DNA of 64,000 bases from Cephalotrichum gorgonifer (lineage: Eukaryota; Ascomycota; Sordariomycetes; Microascales; Microascaceae). A program made the translations under genes and the position numbers. The DNA is taken from assembly GCA_900312665.1 (NCBI GenBank), contig ONZQ02000010.1:682001-746000 (forward strand), read 5' to 3'. This document shows positions 10,801 to 22,283 of this stretch, piece by piece. The notes below the pieces were generated by a model. It did no database searches. It had not been told where the DNA came from and saw only the letters and a list, made by a program, of their open reading frames with translations. Position 1 is the first letter of the stretch. Each line of letters opens with the position of its first letter.

Positions 10801-13800
10801 ACAAGGAATACCGAAACCGCAAGCACGCGCCGCATGATTTGCTCGGTACTCTTGTACCAGGAAACCCTCTGTTCCCCAGCTGGAGGAATATCATTCGGCC
10901 GGCAGAGGTTCCGTGGGTTCGCGACCACGTCATTGATAACGAGATCGTCTACCCGGCCGCAGGACAAATCGCCATGGCCATCGAGGCAGTTCGCCAGCAT
11001 CTTGTCTCCGGGGATGCCCCCATTGTCGGTTACGGCCTCCGGGACGTGCAGATTATGAATGCTCTACTCGTTCCCGATACGCCACAGGGTGCAGAAGTCC
11101 ATATCACCCTAAACGTCTCGAGCGAAGGGGCACTGAGCAATGACTGGCACGAGTTCCACATCTACACCGTCCCGGAGAATGGGGAGTGGGTCGAGTGCAG
11201 CAAGGGGCTGATTTCCGTACGTACCAGCCGGCACGGTAACGCTTTGACCGACCACCAGAGTGCTAGTTTTGACGCTCACTCCGGCACCTACAATCGCACG
11301 GTCGAGCCCAGGGACTATTTCAACAACCTCCGTGCCGTAAAACTAAAGTATGGCGAGATCTTCCAAACCCTCGACAGCATCCGGTGTGGAAACGGCCAGT
11401 CCATCGCGTTCTTCCACGTGACTAACTCGGCTGCTTCCATACCTACTAGCTTCCAGAGTGCCCATGTTATCCACCCCATCACGCTCGACGCGCTACTCCA
11501 GGCCGCGTACTCGGTCCTGACTCCCCCGGCCCTCGCCACAATGGGTACCGCTGTTCCCCAGTCCATCAAGAGCATGTTCGTGTCAAGCGATATTGTCAGC
11601 ACGCCGGGACACAAGTTCCAGACATTATGCCAGCTACATAGGGCGAACTCTGAGGGCTTTGATGTATCGATGTCTCTCACTGACGGAAATGAGACGGGTG
11701 CGCCTTCTATCCTAGAAATCAGCCAGGTGCACTACCAGGCCCTGGGTATCGGCGGAAAGACCAAGGACTCGGATTCAAACGAGGAGAAGCTCTGCTTGAA
11801 GATGGACTGGGTTCATGATATGTCAGTGGTCAAGAAAGAGGCATATCAGCAATCGGTTCAGGGCGTCATGGGCCCACGCGAGATGACACTCGTGGAGGAC
11901 CTTAAGCGCGCCGTGGTTTATTTCGTCCACGATGTATTGAAGAAGCTCACCGAGGATGATATTTCCCAGCTGGAGTGGTACCACAAAACCTTACTGGAGT
12001 GGCTCCGGCTCCAGGAGACTCGAGCAGCCAATGACGAGATCACACCCAGGAGCTCGACATGGGCGCAGGCCAACGAAGGCATCAAGCACCGTCTATGGGA
12101 CGAGGTCGCCGCTGGCTCCGTCAACGGGGAGATGGCAGTTCGCATAGGCAAGAACCTCCTCCGCATAATGAGGAAGCAAGTCACCCCCTTAGAGCTCATG
12201 ATGGAAGGCAAGCTCCTCTACAAATACTACGAGAAACTCCTCCGCATCAACCGCTCCTTCGAACAGGTCGCCAAGCTCGCTCACACGTTCTCCCGATCCC
12301 ATCCACGCGCCAAAATTCTGGAGATTGGCGGTGGCACCGGCGCCGCTACGGGCCCTCTCCTGCGAGCGATGAGCGACGGGGACGGGGCGAAACCTCAGTT
12401 TGCGCAGTATGATTTTACCGACATATCCTCTGGGTTCTTCGAAGCCGCGCGTGAGAACTTTGGCCCGTGGGAGCAATTAATGACGTTTAAGAAGCTGGAC
12501 GTCGAAACGAACCCTAAAGAGCAGGGATTCGAGCTCGGGAGCTATGATCTCGTCGTCGCGTGCCAGGTTCTCCATGCCACGAAGGACCTGACAAACACCA
12601 TGGCCAACGTCCACAGCCTGCTGAAACCGGGAGGCAAGCTCATCATGGTTGAGACGACGCAGGACACGATTGATGTTCAGCTTGTCTTTGGGGTGCTTCC
12701 GGGGTGGTGGCTGAGCACCGAGCCGGAGCGGAAGTACAGCCCGAACATATCAGCCGAAATGTGGGGTGACGTGCTCCGTCAGGTTGGATTCTCGGGCCTT
12801 GATGTCGCCGTTCGTGACTGTGAGGACGAGCGCAACTATGCCATGAGTGTCATCATGTCGACGGCCCTACCGAAGGTCGCCGGTGTCTACCCCGAGGATG
12901 TCGTGCTCTCATATTCCGGCTCTTCTCCGCCCCAAGAATGGCTAACCGGACTCCAGGGTCGGATTCTCCAGGAAACAGGGGTCACTCCTACCATTGAAAG
13001 TCTTGACAAGATCAACCCGGCCGGAAAGGTCGTGGTGTTCGTCTCAGAGCTTGAGTGTCCTGTTCTTGACGGTGCTGATTATGCCATCTTTGGTTCCGTC
13101 AAGGCACTCCTCAATGAGTCCAAGGGCGTCCTCTGGCTCACACGCGGTGCCACCATCGACTGCCCCCATCCGGAGCGGGCCCTTCATACGGGCCTACTGC
13201 GTACCCTGCGTCTCGAGGACAGCTCCAAACGCTATGTAGCTCTGGACCTTGACCCACAGGAGGAATCATGGTCTACCTCTTCCATCGCCGACGTGTCCGA
13301 CATCTTCTCAAAGTCGTTCAATTACGCCACAGACAAGACGACTCTTGATTTTGAATTTGCCGTGCGTGATGGCAGCTACCTTCTCCCCAGAGTTAGCGAG
13401 GATCCGGAGGAAAATATCGACGTGTCCGACGACTCGGCCCAGCTGTCATCTGAGCCTCAGCCGTACTTCCAGGAGGGTCGCGAGCTTCACATAGTTGTTG
13501 GGACGTCAAATCCTCTCAACAACCTCGTTTTCACTGATGATCTAGCTGCGGGCAAGTCACTGGATGATAACTTCATTGAGATTGAAACTGTAGCTTTCGG
13601 TCTCGATTTCAGCAACACAAAAGCTGGGCAGGGTCAGGAGAAGGAATCAACCACTGACTTCGATTTCAGTGGCGTTGTCACCCGTATCGGACCCGGAGCC
13701 ACCCACGATTTCAAGATTGGCGACCGCGTCTGCGCGTTTATGGGAACCCGAGGATACTGGGCCCACAAACTCCGCGTCCACTACACATCAGCTGTGAAGA

Positions 13801-15711
13801 TCCATGATGATATGTCCCTCGAGGCAGCCGCTTCGATTCCCGCTGCGTTCGCAACGGCTTACTACGCCCTATTTGAAAAGGCGCGTCTCGAGAAGGGTGA
13901 GACCATCCTCATCCATGCTGCGGCAGGGAGCATTGGCCAAGCGGCCATCATCCTCGCTCAGCGGGCCGGGGCCGAGATCTTCGCGACTGTGGGGTCGCAG
14001 GAGCAGAGGGAGCATCTCCGGGGGGCCTATGGAATTGCCGACGGTCATATTTTCTCCTCGCTCGATACCTCCTTCGCTACAGTTATTACAGCAGCAACGA
14101 ATGGTCATGGTGTCGACGTGCTACTCAACTCCCTGTCCGGAGATCTACTCCAAGAGTCTTGGAACGTCATGGCTCCCCTCGGTCGATTCGTCGAGCTTGG
14201 AAAGCGCGATATCCGGCTCAACAAGAGGCTTGAGATGGACACGTTCGATCGCGCTGTCTCGTTCCTGGCAGTAGACCTAACGCAGGTCGCCACTTTCCAT
14301 GGGAAGGTCCTGAGCCGCGTCCTCAGGGAATGCCTCGCTTTGTTTGAAACGAAGCAGATTCAGCCGATCCAGCCACTGGCGGTTTATTCGATCTCCGAGA
14401 TGCAGCACGCACTCCGGACGGCCCAGGTTGGACAACCCCTGGGGAAAATTGTCGTTAAACCCAGTGAGGGGGATCTTGTGAACTATCTACCTCAGCAGCA
14501 AGGCGCCACCCTACGGGCGGATGCTTCGTATCTGATCGTCGGTGGCCTCGGCGGCATCGGGATATCACTCTCCCGCTGGTTTGTGGCCCACGGTGCAAAG
14601 AACCTCATCCTACTCTCCCGGTCTGCGGCTTCACAGAAACACTCCCAAACCCTCGTGAAGGAATTGAAAAACGCAGGGTGTCGAGCGGTGGTCAAGAATT
14701 GCAACATCGCCGAGGCAGACGATCTAAGCCGTGTCATCCAAGAGTGCTCCGCCGAGCTACCCCCAGTAAAGGGCGTCATCCAGGCAGCCATGGTCCTCAG
14801 GGTAAGCAAATTTTCCCGCCATTCCCATTCTTAGGATCCAGTGAAGCTAATAGAGATATATTCAGGACTCCATATTTGAAAGCATGGAGTACACTCAATG
14901 GACCGAGGCCATCTGGCCCAAGGTCCTCGGCACACGCAACCTCCACACCCAATTCGGAAGCACACTCGACTTCTTCGTCATACTCTCCTCCCTGACTAGC
15001 GTCCTCGGCAATGCCACGCAGGGCAACTACTCCGCAGGCGGAGCCTTCCAAGACGCTTTCGCCCGCTGGCGCACCTCCCAGGGCCTCCCCGCCGTGTCAA
15101 TCAACCTCGGAGCAGTCAAGTCTGTCGGGTATGTCGCGAGCGAGGGAATCGCGGGGCGTATGGAAAAGCTGGGGTATATCCCGCTTGAAGAAGATGAAGT
15201 GCTGAGCATGGTGGAGGCGGCGATACGGACACCGCTTCGGACGAGACTCGAGAATCGGCATAGCCAGGTTATTACCCGCCTTGCCAGGTTCGACAGCATA
15301 GACGGACTTTCCTGGCGCGAGGACCCGCGGTTCTCCGGTCTTCGACGCGTGCAGACGTCTACCCTGAAGAGCGTATCTGGTGCTAAGAAGGGAAGCGACG
15401 AGTCCTTCCGCGATCTTTTATCGTCGGCAAAGTCACTCGGCGAGGCAGTCGATTTCACCGCCGACACCATCGCAGACAAGCTGGCTGAGATGTTCATGCG
15501 TCCGATCACGGAAATTGACAAGAGTCAGGGGCTTGGGAAGCATGGTGTGGACTCGTTGATGGCCGTGGAGTTGCGGAATTGGATTGTTAGGAGGATGCAG
15601 ACTGAGATATCGATCTTTACGATTCTGCAGAGTCCTTCCCTGACGGCTGTGGCGGAGAAGGCGGCGGTTAAAAGCCAGTTTGTTATCAAGGCGGGTTTAG
15701 TTAAGCCGTAG
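7894..15711 (+). CDS. Highly reducing polyketide synthase 2, complete (KS-AT-DH-cMeT-ER-KR-ACP)
   Basis: Iterative type I PKS for a methylated, fully reducible chain. Three exons (7894-8157, 8220-14801, 14866-15711; introns 62 and 64 nt) give 2563 aa. Domains in order: KS with Cys205 in DCGCST, THGTGTG and SNIGH; AT with Ser659 in GHSSGE; DH with His991 in HX8P and HPITLDALLQ; C-methyltransferase with the SAM loop EIGGGTG near residue 1458; ER with the NADPH loop HAAAGSIG near 1987; KR with GGLGGIG near 2196 and Tyr2337 in GNYSAGG; ACP with Ser2512 in GVDSL. The protein ends about 50 residues after the carrier serine. There is no thioesterase, reductase or acyltransferase for release, so a separate enzyme must free the product; the transferase at 5604-7067 is the obvious candidate. 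The DCGCST motif differs by one residue from the DTGCST form I recall in many fungal KS domains. Confidence 0.96.
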
Positions 15712-16063
15712 AGGTTATTTAGATTTGTTCATCCTATACACAGTCGGAAATGTATGTCGGAGAAGCGCGTGCGCAGGATCTTTGATATGAAAGTGCAGAA
15801 AAGCCTTAGACGAAGCTAAACGAGGCAAACTAGTGACTATACTATATGGAAAGCTGACGCCAGACGACCTAGACTCGCAGGTAAAATAGTTGGCCGCTAG
15901 AAGTGAATAAGGCGACAGATGCCAGCCCGACGTGGATCGCCGCCATTGGCTATATGAGCGCCTATATATTCTCTAGATCTCCGTCATAGCTTGGTGGGTG
16001 CACTCAAAAGCAAGGCTATATATATACATATATCCCCTAACAGCACTAGTTTCTTTCCTGTTC
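15712..16063. other. Convergent intergenic region, PKS 2 / PLP enzyme
   Basis: 352 bp between two convergent stop codons. AT-richer than the flanking exons, with no coding potential seen. It should hold both 3' UTRs. Confidence 0.6.
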
Positions 16064-17486
16064 CTACCACCCCTTCCAGGGAACCCACGTCTCCTGCACC
16101 ACATCATCATCATCCACAACAAAATACACATGGAACGCAGCGGCGGTTATACACGAATGTGCAGGAAACAACAGAACCCTATCCCCAACCCTAAACTCCT
16201 TCTCAGCGAGCCCATTCTTACCTTCGTTGGCCGAAAGGATCCCGTGCTCCTGCGACATCCGAGCCACGTGCCAAGGCTTCCCCACGACGTTCCCAAACCC
16301 GGAAAAGCCGCTCGTCTCCTTAGATAGCGCGATGGTCCCGGCGTTGACGAGCGCTTCGTTCCGCTCGGGGTATACACTGCATACTTCGGTGACGACTCGA
16401 ATTGCTATCTGAGACTTATTGATGAGGCCCGTGGATAGTTGCTGGAGGTCATTCGACGGGAAGTTTCCTACCCCATCTCCTATTCAGCTGAGTACCTCGG
16501 TGAGATTCTAGATAGGAAAAACGTACCGGCGTGGAGCTCGAGTGTGATGTTCGCCGGCGCGGCGGCCTTCAGGCTACTGACGACATGAGCCGTCGGCGTC
16601 GCGCCAACCGAAACGACTAGTTGCCTATCACCTGGCACGAGGCTCGCCGCATGTAGCACGCTCTTTATCTCCGTGCTTAGGATACTCTCTGCCGAATCAA
16701 CCGTCCTACACCCATACGAATGACCTGCATGGCAGTAGAATCCATACAGTGATGCAGCTTTCGAAGCCAGTATGCGCTGGATAAGGGCAGGGAGTCGGGT
16801 ACTATCGGGTGGGATGCCAGCGCGCTTGCTCCCGACGTCAATCTTGACGAAAATATCCCAGGGGCGCGAGTCACCCAGCTCCTCGAGAAGGTCGATGTGC
16901 TGCTCGTGGTCAACCATGAGGACGATACGCACGGAGTTGCGGATGGCTGATAGCTGCTTGAGGGCTGACTTGTTGACTGGGAGACCGAACAGGACCTTTG
17001 TAGCTGGGGTTAGAGGTGGCGCTCCTCGCAGGCGGATGCTCCTTCGGTAGCGGCCCTGAGAATATCGAAGGTTTCATACCTCTTCTAGCAAGCCTTCCTT
17101 GACTAGTGGCAGTGCGCCGCGGATCTCGGCCAGCGTTGATGCTACGATCTTTTTGCTACCACCTGCGAGCATCATCCTTGTGATTTCCAGCGTCTAGCCA
17201 TAGTACCAATATCAATAACCATACAGAACTACAAGCAAGGAGCCATGGGAAGCTGAACGGCTGGTAGGGGCGGAATATCGTTGTTCTTAGCGTTGTATTA
17301 AATCGCGCCACCTACCTTGAGCGTCTTGACATGTGGCCTGAACGCAATCTTGAGAGTTTCGACATCTTTATGGAGCTGAGAGATGTTATCCTCGATTACT
17401 CGCTTGCGAATAACGACGGCAGGAGTAGGCAGCTCCGAGATGGGAGAACCTATGAAGGAGGCATGATGTTGCAGGGAGTAATCCAT
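16064..17486 (-). CDS. D-serine dehydratase / D-threonine aldolase-like PLP enzyme
   Basis: Alanine-racemase-fold PLP enzyme, probably acting on a D-hydroxy amino acid. Four exons (17486-17316, 17193-17080, 16995-16527, 16479-16064) give 389 aa, slightly short for the family. The N-terminus carries the PLP lysine motif PHVKTLK (Lys54). The family normally has THK here, and the His is Leu in this protein. Then come KIDVGSKRAGIP, YCHAGHSYG and VSVGATPT. The C-terminal domain has NAGTIALSKE and PAHSC, with His359 and Cys361 as likely zinc ligands. The gene converges on PKS 2 with only 352 bp between stops. Cluster membership is possible but unproven, since similar genes also occur outside clusters. 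Confidence 0.87.
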
Positions 17487-19977
17487 CTTGGCGCGCGGTG
17501 AGGAGACCTTGGCTGTTCCTTCTAGGCGGGGGTCTTGGAAAGAAGTAAACTAGTACGGCGGCTAAATGTTGGATGAGCGCTGGGGTGCTTTCGTTTTACT
17601 ATCTTGATCGAGGCTTGTAAGTCTGCTCCGGACGGATCGGTACTACCCATGCATAGATGTAGCAGTATGGTAGAACAGGGGTATCGAGGGCTCAAGGAGT
17701 TTTCTAGAAGCTGGTTTGTCCGACAGTGGGGTCAGCCCCGCACTACCCGATCCATCCGACTTTGCCGGACCCACCCCGTCGAACCTGAGCTTGGGTGTCG
17801 AGAATCCAATGACGTATTGAGAGCACTGTTGGAAAAATCACTCCGCTCATATTCGTGCCAAGGGGAAGAGGTCTGGTAGAATGATTATTCAATGATAACA
17901 TAGACCTGTATTGACCCAAGACTGGAAAAGACATAAAACAAGAAGAGATATGCAACAAGAGGTGGACCTAGTCGAACCCCGAGGCCACGACTTGTGTATT
18001 CGGGGCGATAGCGAAAGTGGTATGGTAACATAGTTTAAAATCAAGGCAAGGTGGCAAGTGACACAATACAACATGCATGAGGATGTGTCCATTCGCACCC
18101 TGCGTTATACTTTGTTGCTTCTTTCCCGGGGCCAGACTCTTATAACTCTCCTAGCGCGCACCCTTCCTGCAGCCGTGCCCTGCAGCCGTCGTCACGCTCA
18201 CCCTCACTGGTTCCGGATCTCTAACTCTGGCACACCTTCCAACAGGCCATTTGTGTCCGCTGTAAGTGCTGGGTTTTCTGGCGTGGTGGTAAAAGCTAGG
18301 TCGAGGGTACGCACTTGGCTGCCGCCCTACTTGTCGCAAGATCAGCAACAGCCAACCATGCGCTCATGTCAACTCGGAGACTGGCGAAACATGCGCCAAT
18401 AACAAATCCGGACACTTCAAGGGACACAAGATCGCAGAAGGACGTCTCCTCGCAGATGGAGACCGTGTGGATGGAGCCTCTGACGCAGACAGGTTTCTGG
18501 AGCAGGTTGACAGTAGTATCGCTAACACCCTCAAGGCAATCAACGAGGGTGGAGGCTCAAACAGGCAGAGAGACTCCAGTGCATCGCTAGTCTACACAGT
18601 TCCTACCTAAAGCTCTTTCCGAACCAATTCTTTCGGAAATAGTCCTTTTCTCCACATTGGCTCGACCTCTTCAACAAGCGATTTAAGCAATACCGGGCGG
18701 CCGGTTGAACATCAGGGCTAGCGTGTGCTACGGACGCCTTTTCGGGCTCCCGGGATATACCCTGCCCGTTGGAATGCCTTCGGGAGCTTGACCTATCCTG
18801 TCCGGACGAAAAAATGCCCCGCCATCGCCGTGCATGAGGAAAAGCTTATATATGGAGTACTGGTCAGCCACAGCTTAGCCAGTGTAACCACTAAACGTCC
18901 GCTTTTGGGAAATGAGGAGTTAGAGCTTGACGACGTTGGTGCAATCGATTAGAAGGAGAAATTGGCCCAATTCTTTCAATATCCACTCACCGCCTATCTC
19001 CGGGTCATCCGTCAGCAGAGGCTTACTAGAGGTCCTCGCTGACAGACTTAGGGTGTCACTGTTCTTCTTTGAGCTAAGATCATGGACTCAAGAAGACGAC
19101 CTCTCCATCATCAAGGGTTAGGTTTACTGCCGCCAGCTGATTTTTCGGTAGCTTCATCTCATACATCAAATGTCAGGTAATGATCCCTCTTCCAAACACA
19201 ATTATACAATTGACCCCAATATGATGGGGATGCATTTATTGTGCTCAGGGTCAGCTCTGGCCCATATTTCGGGGCGCCGGGCATAGATCTCCAATGTCTT
19301 GGCGAATTCCACTACCCGCACTCGTACTCGACTCGAATGAGTTACCAGGGCGCGTCAAAGCTTAGAAAGTTGGTTAAATCATGAGCGTGATGAGCTTATG
19401 TAGTGTGGAGAAACATCGGCACCTGTACGTGTCCTGTATTCACATAGTGCCGGATGTAACATGAAACCCGATGTTTACCCGTCGTCCAAGACCCACTTCA
19501 CATTTACCTTTGATGCAAGATTCTTATCCGTCGCAAAAAGCTTGTAACCCCTTGGCCAAACCTTGGCAGAGGTCATTCCAGCTACTATTGTCCAGGGGAC
19601 CCGCTCCACTGCTACATTGTCATGGTAATTTCTCCACCGCCCCCACACCAATTGAGGTCAAGCTCAGGGGGTGGGACCAGCGCATTGGAGGCCGCCTGTC
19701 AGCCCAAGTACCGCCTATCGCAAACACAGTGTCGGGATACATCACCTCAAATCTTATAATCAGTTCATACCAGAGCGAAATTTCTCATGTCTCCATCCCC
19801 CCACTCACTTAATACTCCGCTCCATCTGGGCCCAACCCTCCATTCCCACCGCACCGGTAATCGAGGGAAAGAGAGATTGATACTCGTACATTGGCCTCCC
19901 AAGCCTCCTCGCGGGCATAAACCCCTCTTCCTCCCTCCAACCATACCCTCATCCATGATCACCTCGAGACCTTTGCC
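17487..19977. other. 2.5-kb gene-poor interval
   Basis: Separates the metabolite locus from the housekeeping block. Apart from the coding-like fragment at 18293-18610, only short overlapping frames are visible, none with a recognisable domain. A second weakly coding-like stretch lies around 18725-19030. It may be decayed accessory DNA. I see no transposon ends, tRNA or long repeat. Confidence 0.5.
18293..18610 (+). pseudogene. Unidentified coding-like fragment with a Cys/His pattern
   Basis: An open frame from 18293 to the TAA at 18608-18610 reads as plausible protein (about 105 aa). It includes C-P-T-C-like spacing, then CAHVNSETGETCANNKSGHF and GHKIAEGRLLADGD, and a Ser/Gly-rich tail. There is no ATG in frame at its start and the frame is closed by a stop at 18290, so it is either a last exon or a remnant. 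I do not recognise the family. The codon pattern and the loose Cys/His arrangement are the only support. Confidence 0.35.
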
Positions 19978-22283
19978 ATGCTGAGGCTTGGCGCCAGTAC
20001 CTTGACACCCCGGGTCGTCGCCCCACGGGTTGTTTCCGCCCCATCATGCGCATGGAGAAGCGTCGGGGCCGCAGCTCCCTCGCCGCCTTGGCCAGCGTTT
20101 GCGGTTTCGTTCTCTGTTTCGGCGAGGAGACGGCGCTCGAATGAAGATGGTACGTGGGATTTTCCTGTTGTATCGTATTGCCTCGTGTTTTAAGAAGTCC
20201 TGTCCCTACCCACCGCTTCTTTTTCTCTCGTATTTTAATTCCCTTGTCCTTCTATGTGCCCTGCTCGTCTTCGTGGAGCGTGGGCGGGTTGTCCTCCTCC
20301 ATGGATCCGCATGCACTTGCGATGGGACAGCCCCTGGGCAAATTGGCGCTCGCATCTGAATGCAATAGTAGCTGTCATGTAAGACGCGCATGAAGACATC
20401 TCGAGTAACACCTAGCCACTGTGTCTTGGCTTTGCTTGGCACAGGCCCGCGACGTGGAGGATCGTCAAAAGCGACAGGGTGTTGTTACTGTCGAGCAACC
20501 TCCAATATCCACTCCAAGCGGGGTGCATGCCCTTCCGTGGCTATCACGAAGGTGCCTTCCCTTCGTCTTCAGACCCGATCCCAGCCCAAATCTAACTCCC
20601 ACCAGGCAATCTCACTCCCAACAATGTAACCACCGACAATGTCACCAACGGCATCCATCTTCCCCGCCATGCCCCCCATCATGACTCTCATAGCTCGCCC
20701 GAGCCTACTCTCCTCTACAAGATGGGCGAATCTGCCGCAACAACCCTCGCCTCCATAATCGTCCTCGCTATCGGCTTCGGCTTCGCCGGCTACGCCTACC
20801 ACAAATCCTACAAGCACCTCGTCCTCCAGAAGATGGAGAACGCCTTCGCCCCCGGCGACCCCGTCCTCGAGCTCGCCGCCCTGGCAAAGCAGGTCCCCTC
20901 CACCGCCGGTGCCAATGACGGCCGGTGGGTCCGACGCGACGAGCAGGACATCGTAGACGAAGTCATAGCCGGCCACGCGAAGGGCCACTACCTACTCCTC
21001 ATGGGCGACAAGGGGACGGGGAAGAGCAGCATGATCATCGAGGCCATGAGGCACATAGAGGGCGAGGGGGTCGCCATGTTCGAGGCCCACGCCGACCTCG
21101 AGATCGTGCGCATCCGCCTCGGCAAGTGCCTCGACTACGAGTTCCACGAGGACTACATAGGCGGCTACTTTAGCGAGCGGGGGCCCCGCGAGACCACCGC
21201 CCTCCTGGACATCGAGAGAGCCCTCAACAAGCTGGAGAAGGTCGCGCTCCGGAACCGCGTCAAGAGGGGGAGGCCCCTTGTGCTCATCGTCAACCAGATG
21301 CACCTGATCCGCGACGACGAGGACGGCAAGGACCTCATCGAGCTGCTGCAGCAGCGCGCTGAGGCCTGGGCCGCCGCCGACCTCGTGACCATGGTCTTCA
21401 ACACCGACGACTACTGGGTCTACGAGCGTCTGAAGCAGCTCGCCACCCGCATGGAGGTCATGCCCGTGCTCGACCTGCCGAAACCCCACGCCATCGCCGC
21501 CCTGCAGAAGTACAGACAGAGGTACTTCCACGAGAACGTCGACACCAGCCTCCTGGAGGACGTGTACGACCGCGTCGGGGGGCGCCTGAACTTCTTGAAC
21601 AGGGTGGCGAAGAGCGCGGATATGCTTGAAACGTGCGAGAAGATCAAGGAGGTGGAGAAGAGGTGGTTCCTTAATCAGTGCTGGATCCTGGGTGCCGAGA
21701 TGGACGATGACGTGATGGACCAGCAGAAGTGGGCGGTAAGCCTCCTTCCCTCACCCAGTTCCCTACCCTGCCCCCGAGTCCATACCCAGAGTTCCCATCC
21801 GGAGCACACTCCCCGGCACGTTTGAAAATAAGCCAATGCTAACGTCCCCCGCCCCAGGCCGCCGCAATGGTCCTAGCCCAGGGCCTTGTCGACAAGGAAG
21901 AAGAGATGGAGAAGACCTACTGCCAAGAAAAGGGCCACATCCTCCCGACCCTCCCCTTCCACAAGGCGCAGGAGCTCATGACGCGGTGCGATTTCATCCG
22001 CCGCCTCGACAGCCTCAACCTCTTCTCCATAACCTCGTCCGCCGACGTCCGCGCCAGCTCCGTCCCCATGTACCGCGCCATGCGGGAGATCTGCTCCGAG
22101 GAAGGGTTCCGCGAGCACCTCGAGGCCACGATACAGCGCATCAGCGACATCGAGAGCCTTGGGAGGACGAGGGAGCTCGTGGCGAAGGATCTGGTGCTCG
22201 GCGGGGAGTATTCGATTAGGAGTGCGGGGTGGGTGGGTGGTGGGCATGTTGTGAAGCTGAAGGAAGGGGAGAATAAGGGTTGA
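19978..22283 (+). CDS. Mitochondrial membrane-anchored AAA-like P-loop NTPase
   Basis: A fungal P-loop protein of unknown specific role. The N-terminus from the ATG at 19978 is Arg/Ala/Ser-rich and lacks acidic residues, as in mitochondrial presequences. Clear exons are 20606-21735 and 21858-22283 (intron 122 nt). Exon 3 encodes one membrane segment (ASIIVLAIGFGFAGYAY) and then an ATPase domain with Walker A GDKGTGKSS. The Walker B position reads LVLIVNQMH, with Asn-Gln where Asp-Glu is usual. The last exon looks like the C-terminal helical or winged-helix region of this family. The exon 1-2 junction is unresolved. Donor GTACGT at 20150 joins in phase with an acceptor before 20519 (586 aa). 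Donor GTGGGA at 20154 joins in phase with an acceptor before 20445 (612 aa). Exon 2 ends at 20551 in both cases. Confidence 0.78.
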
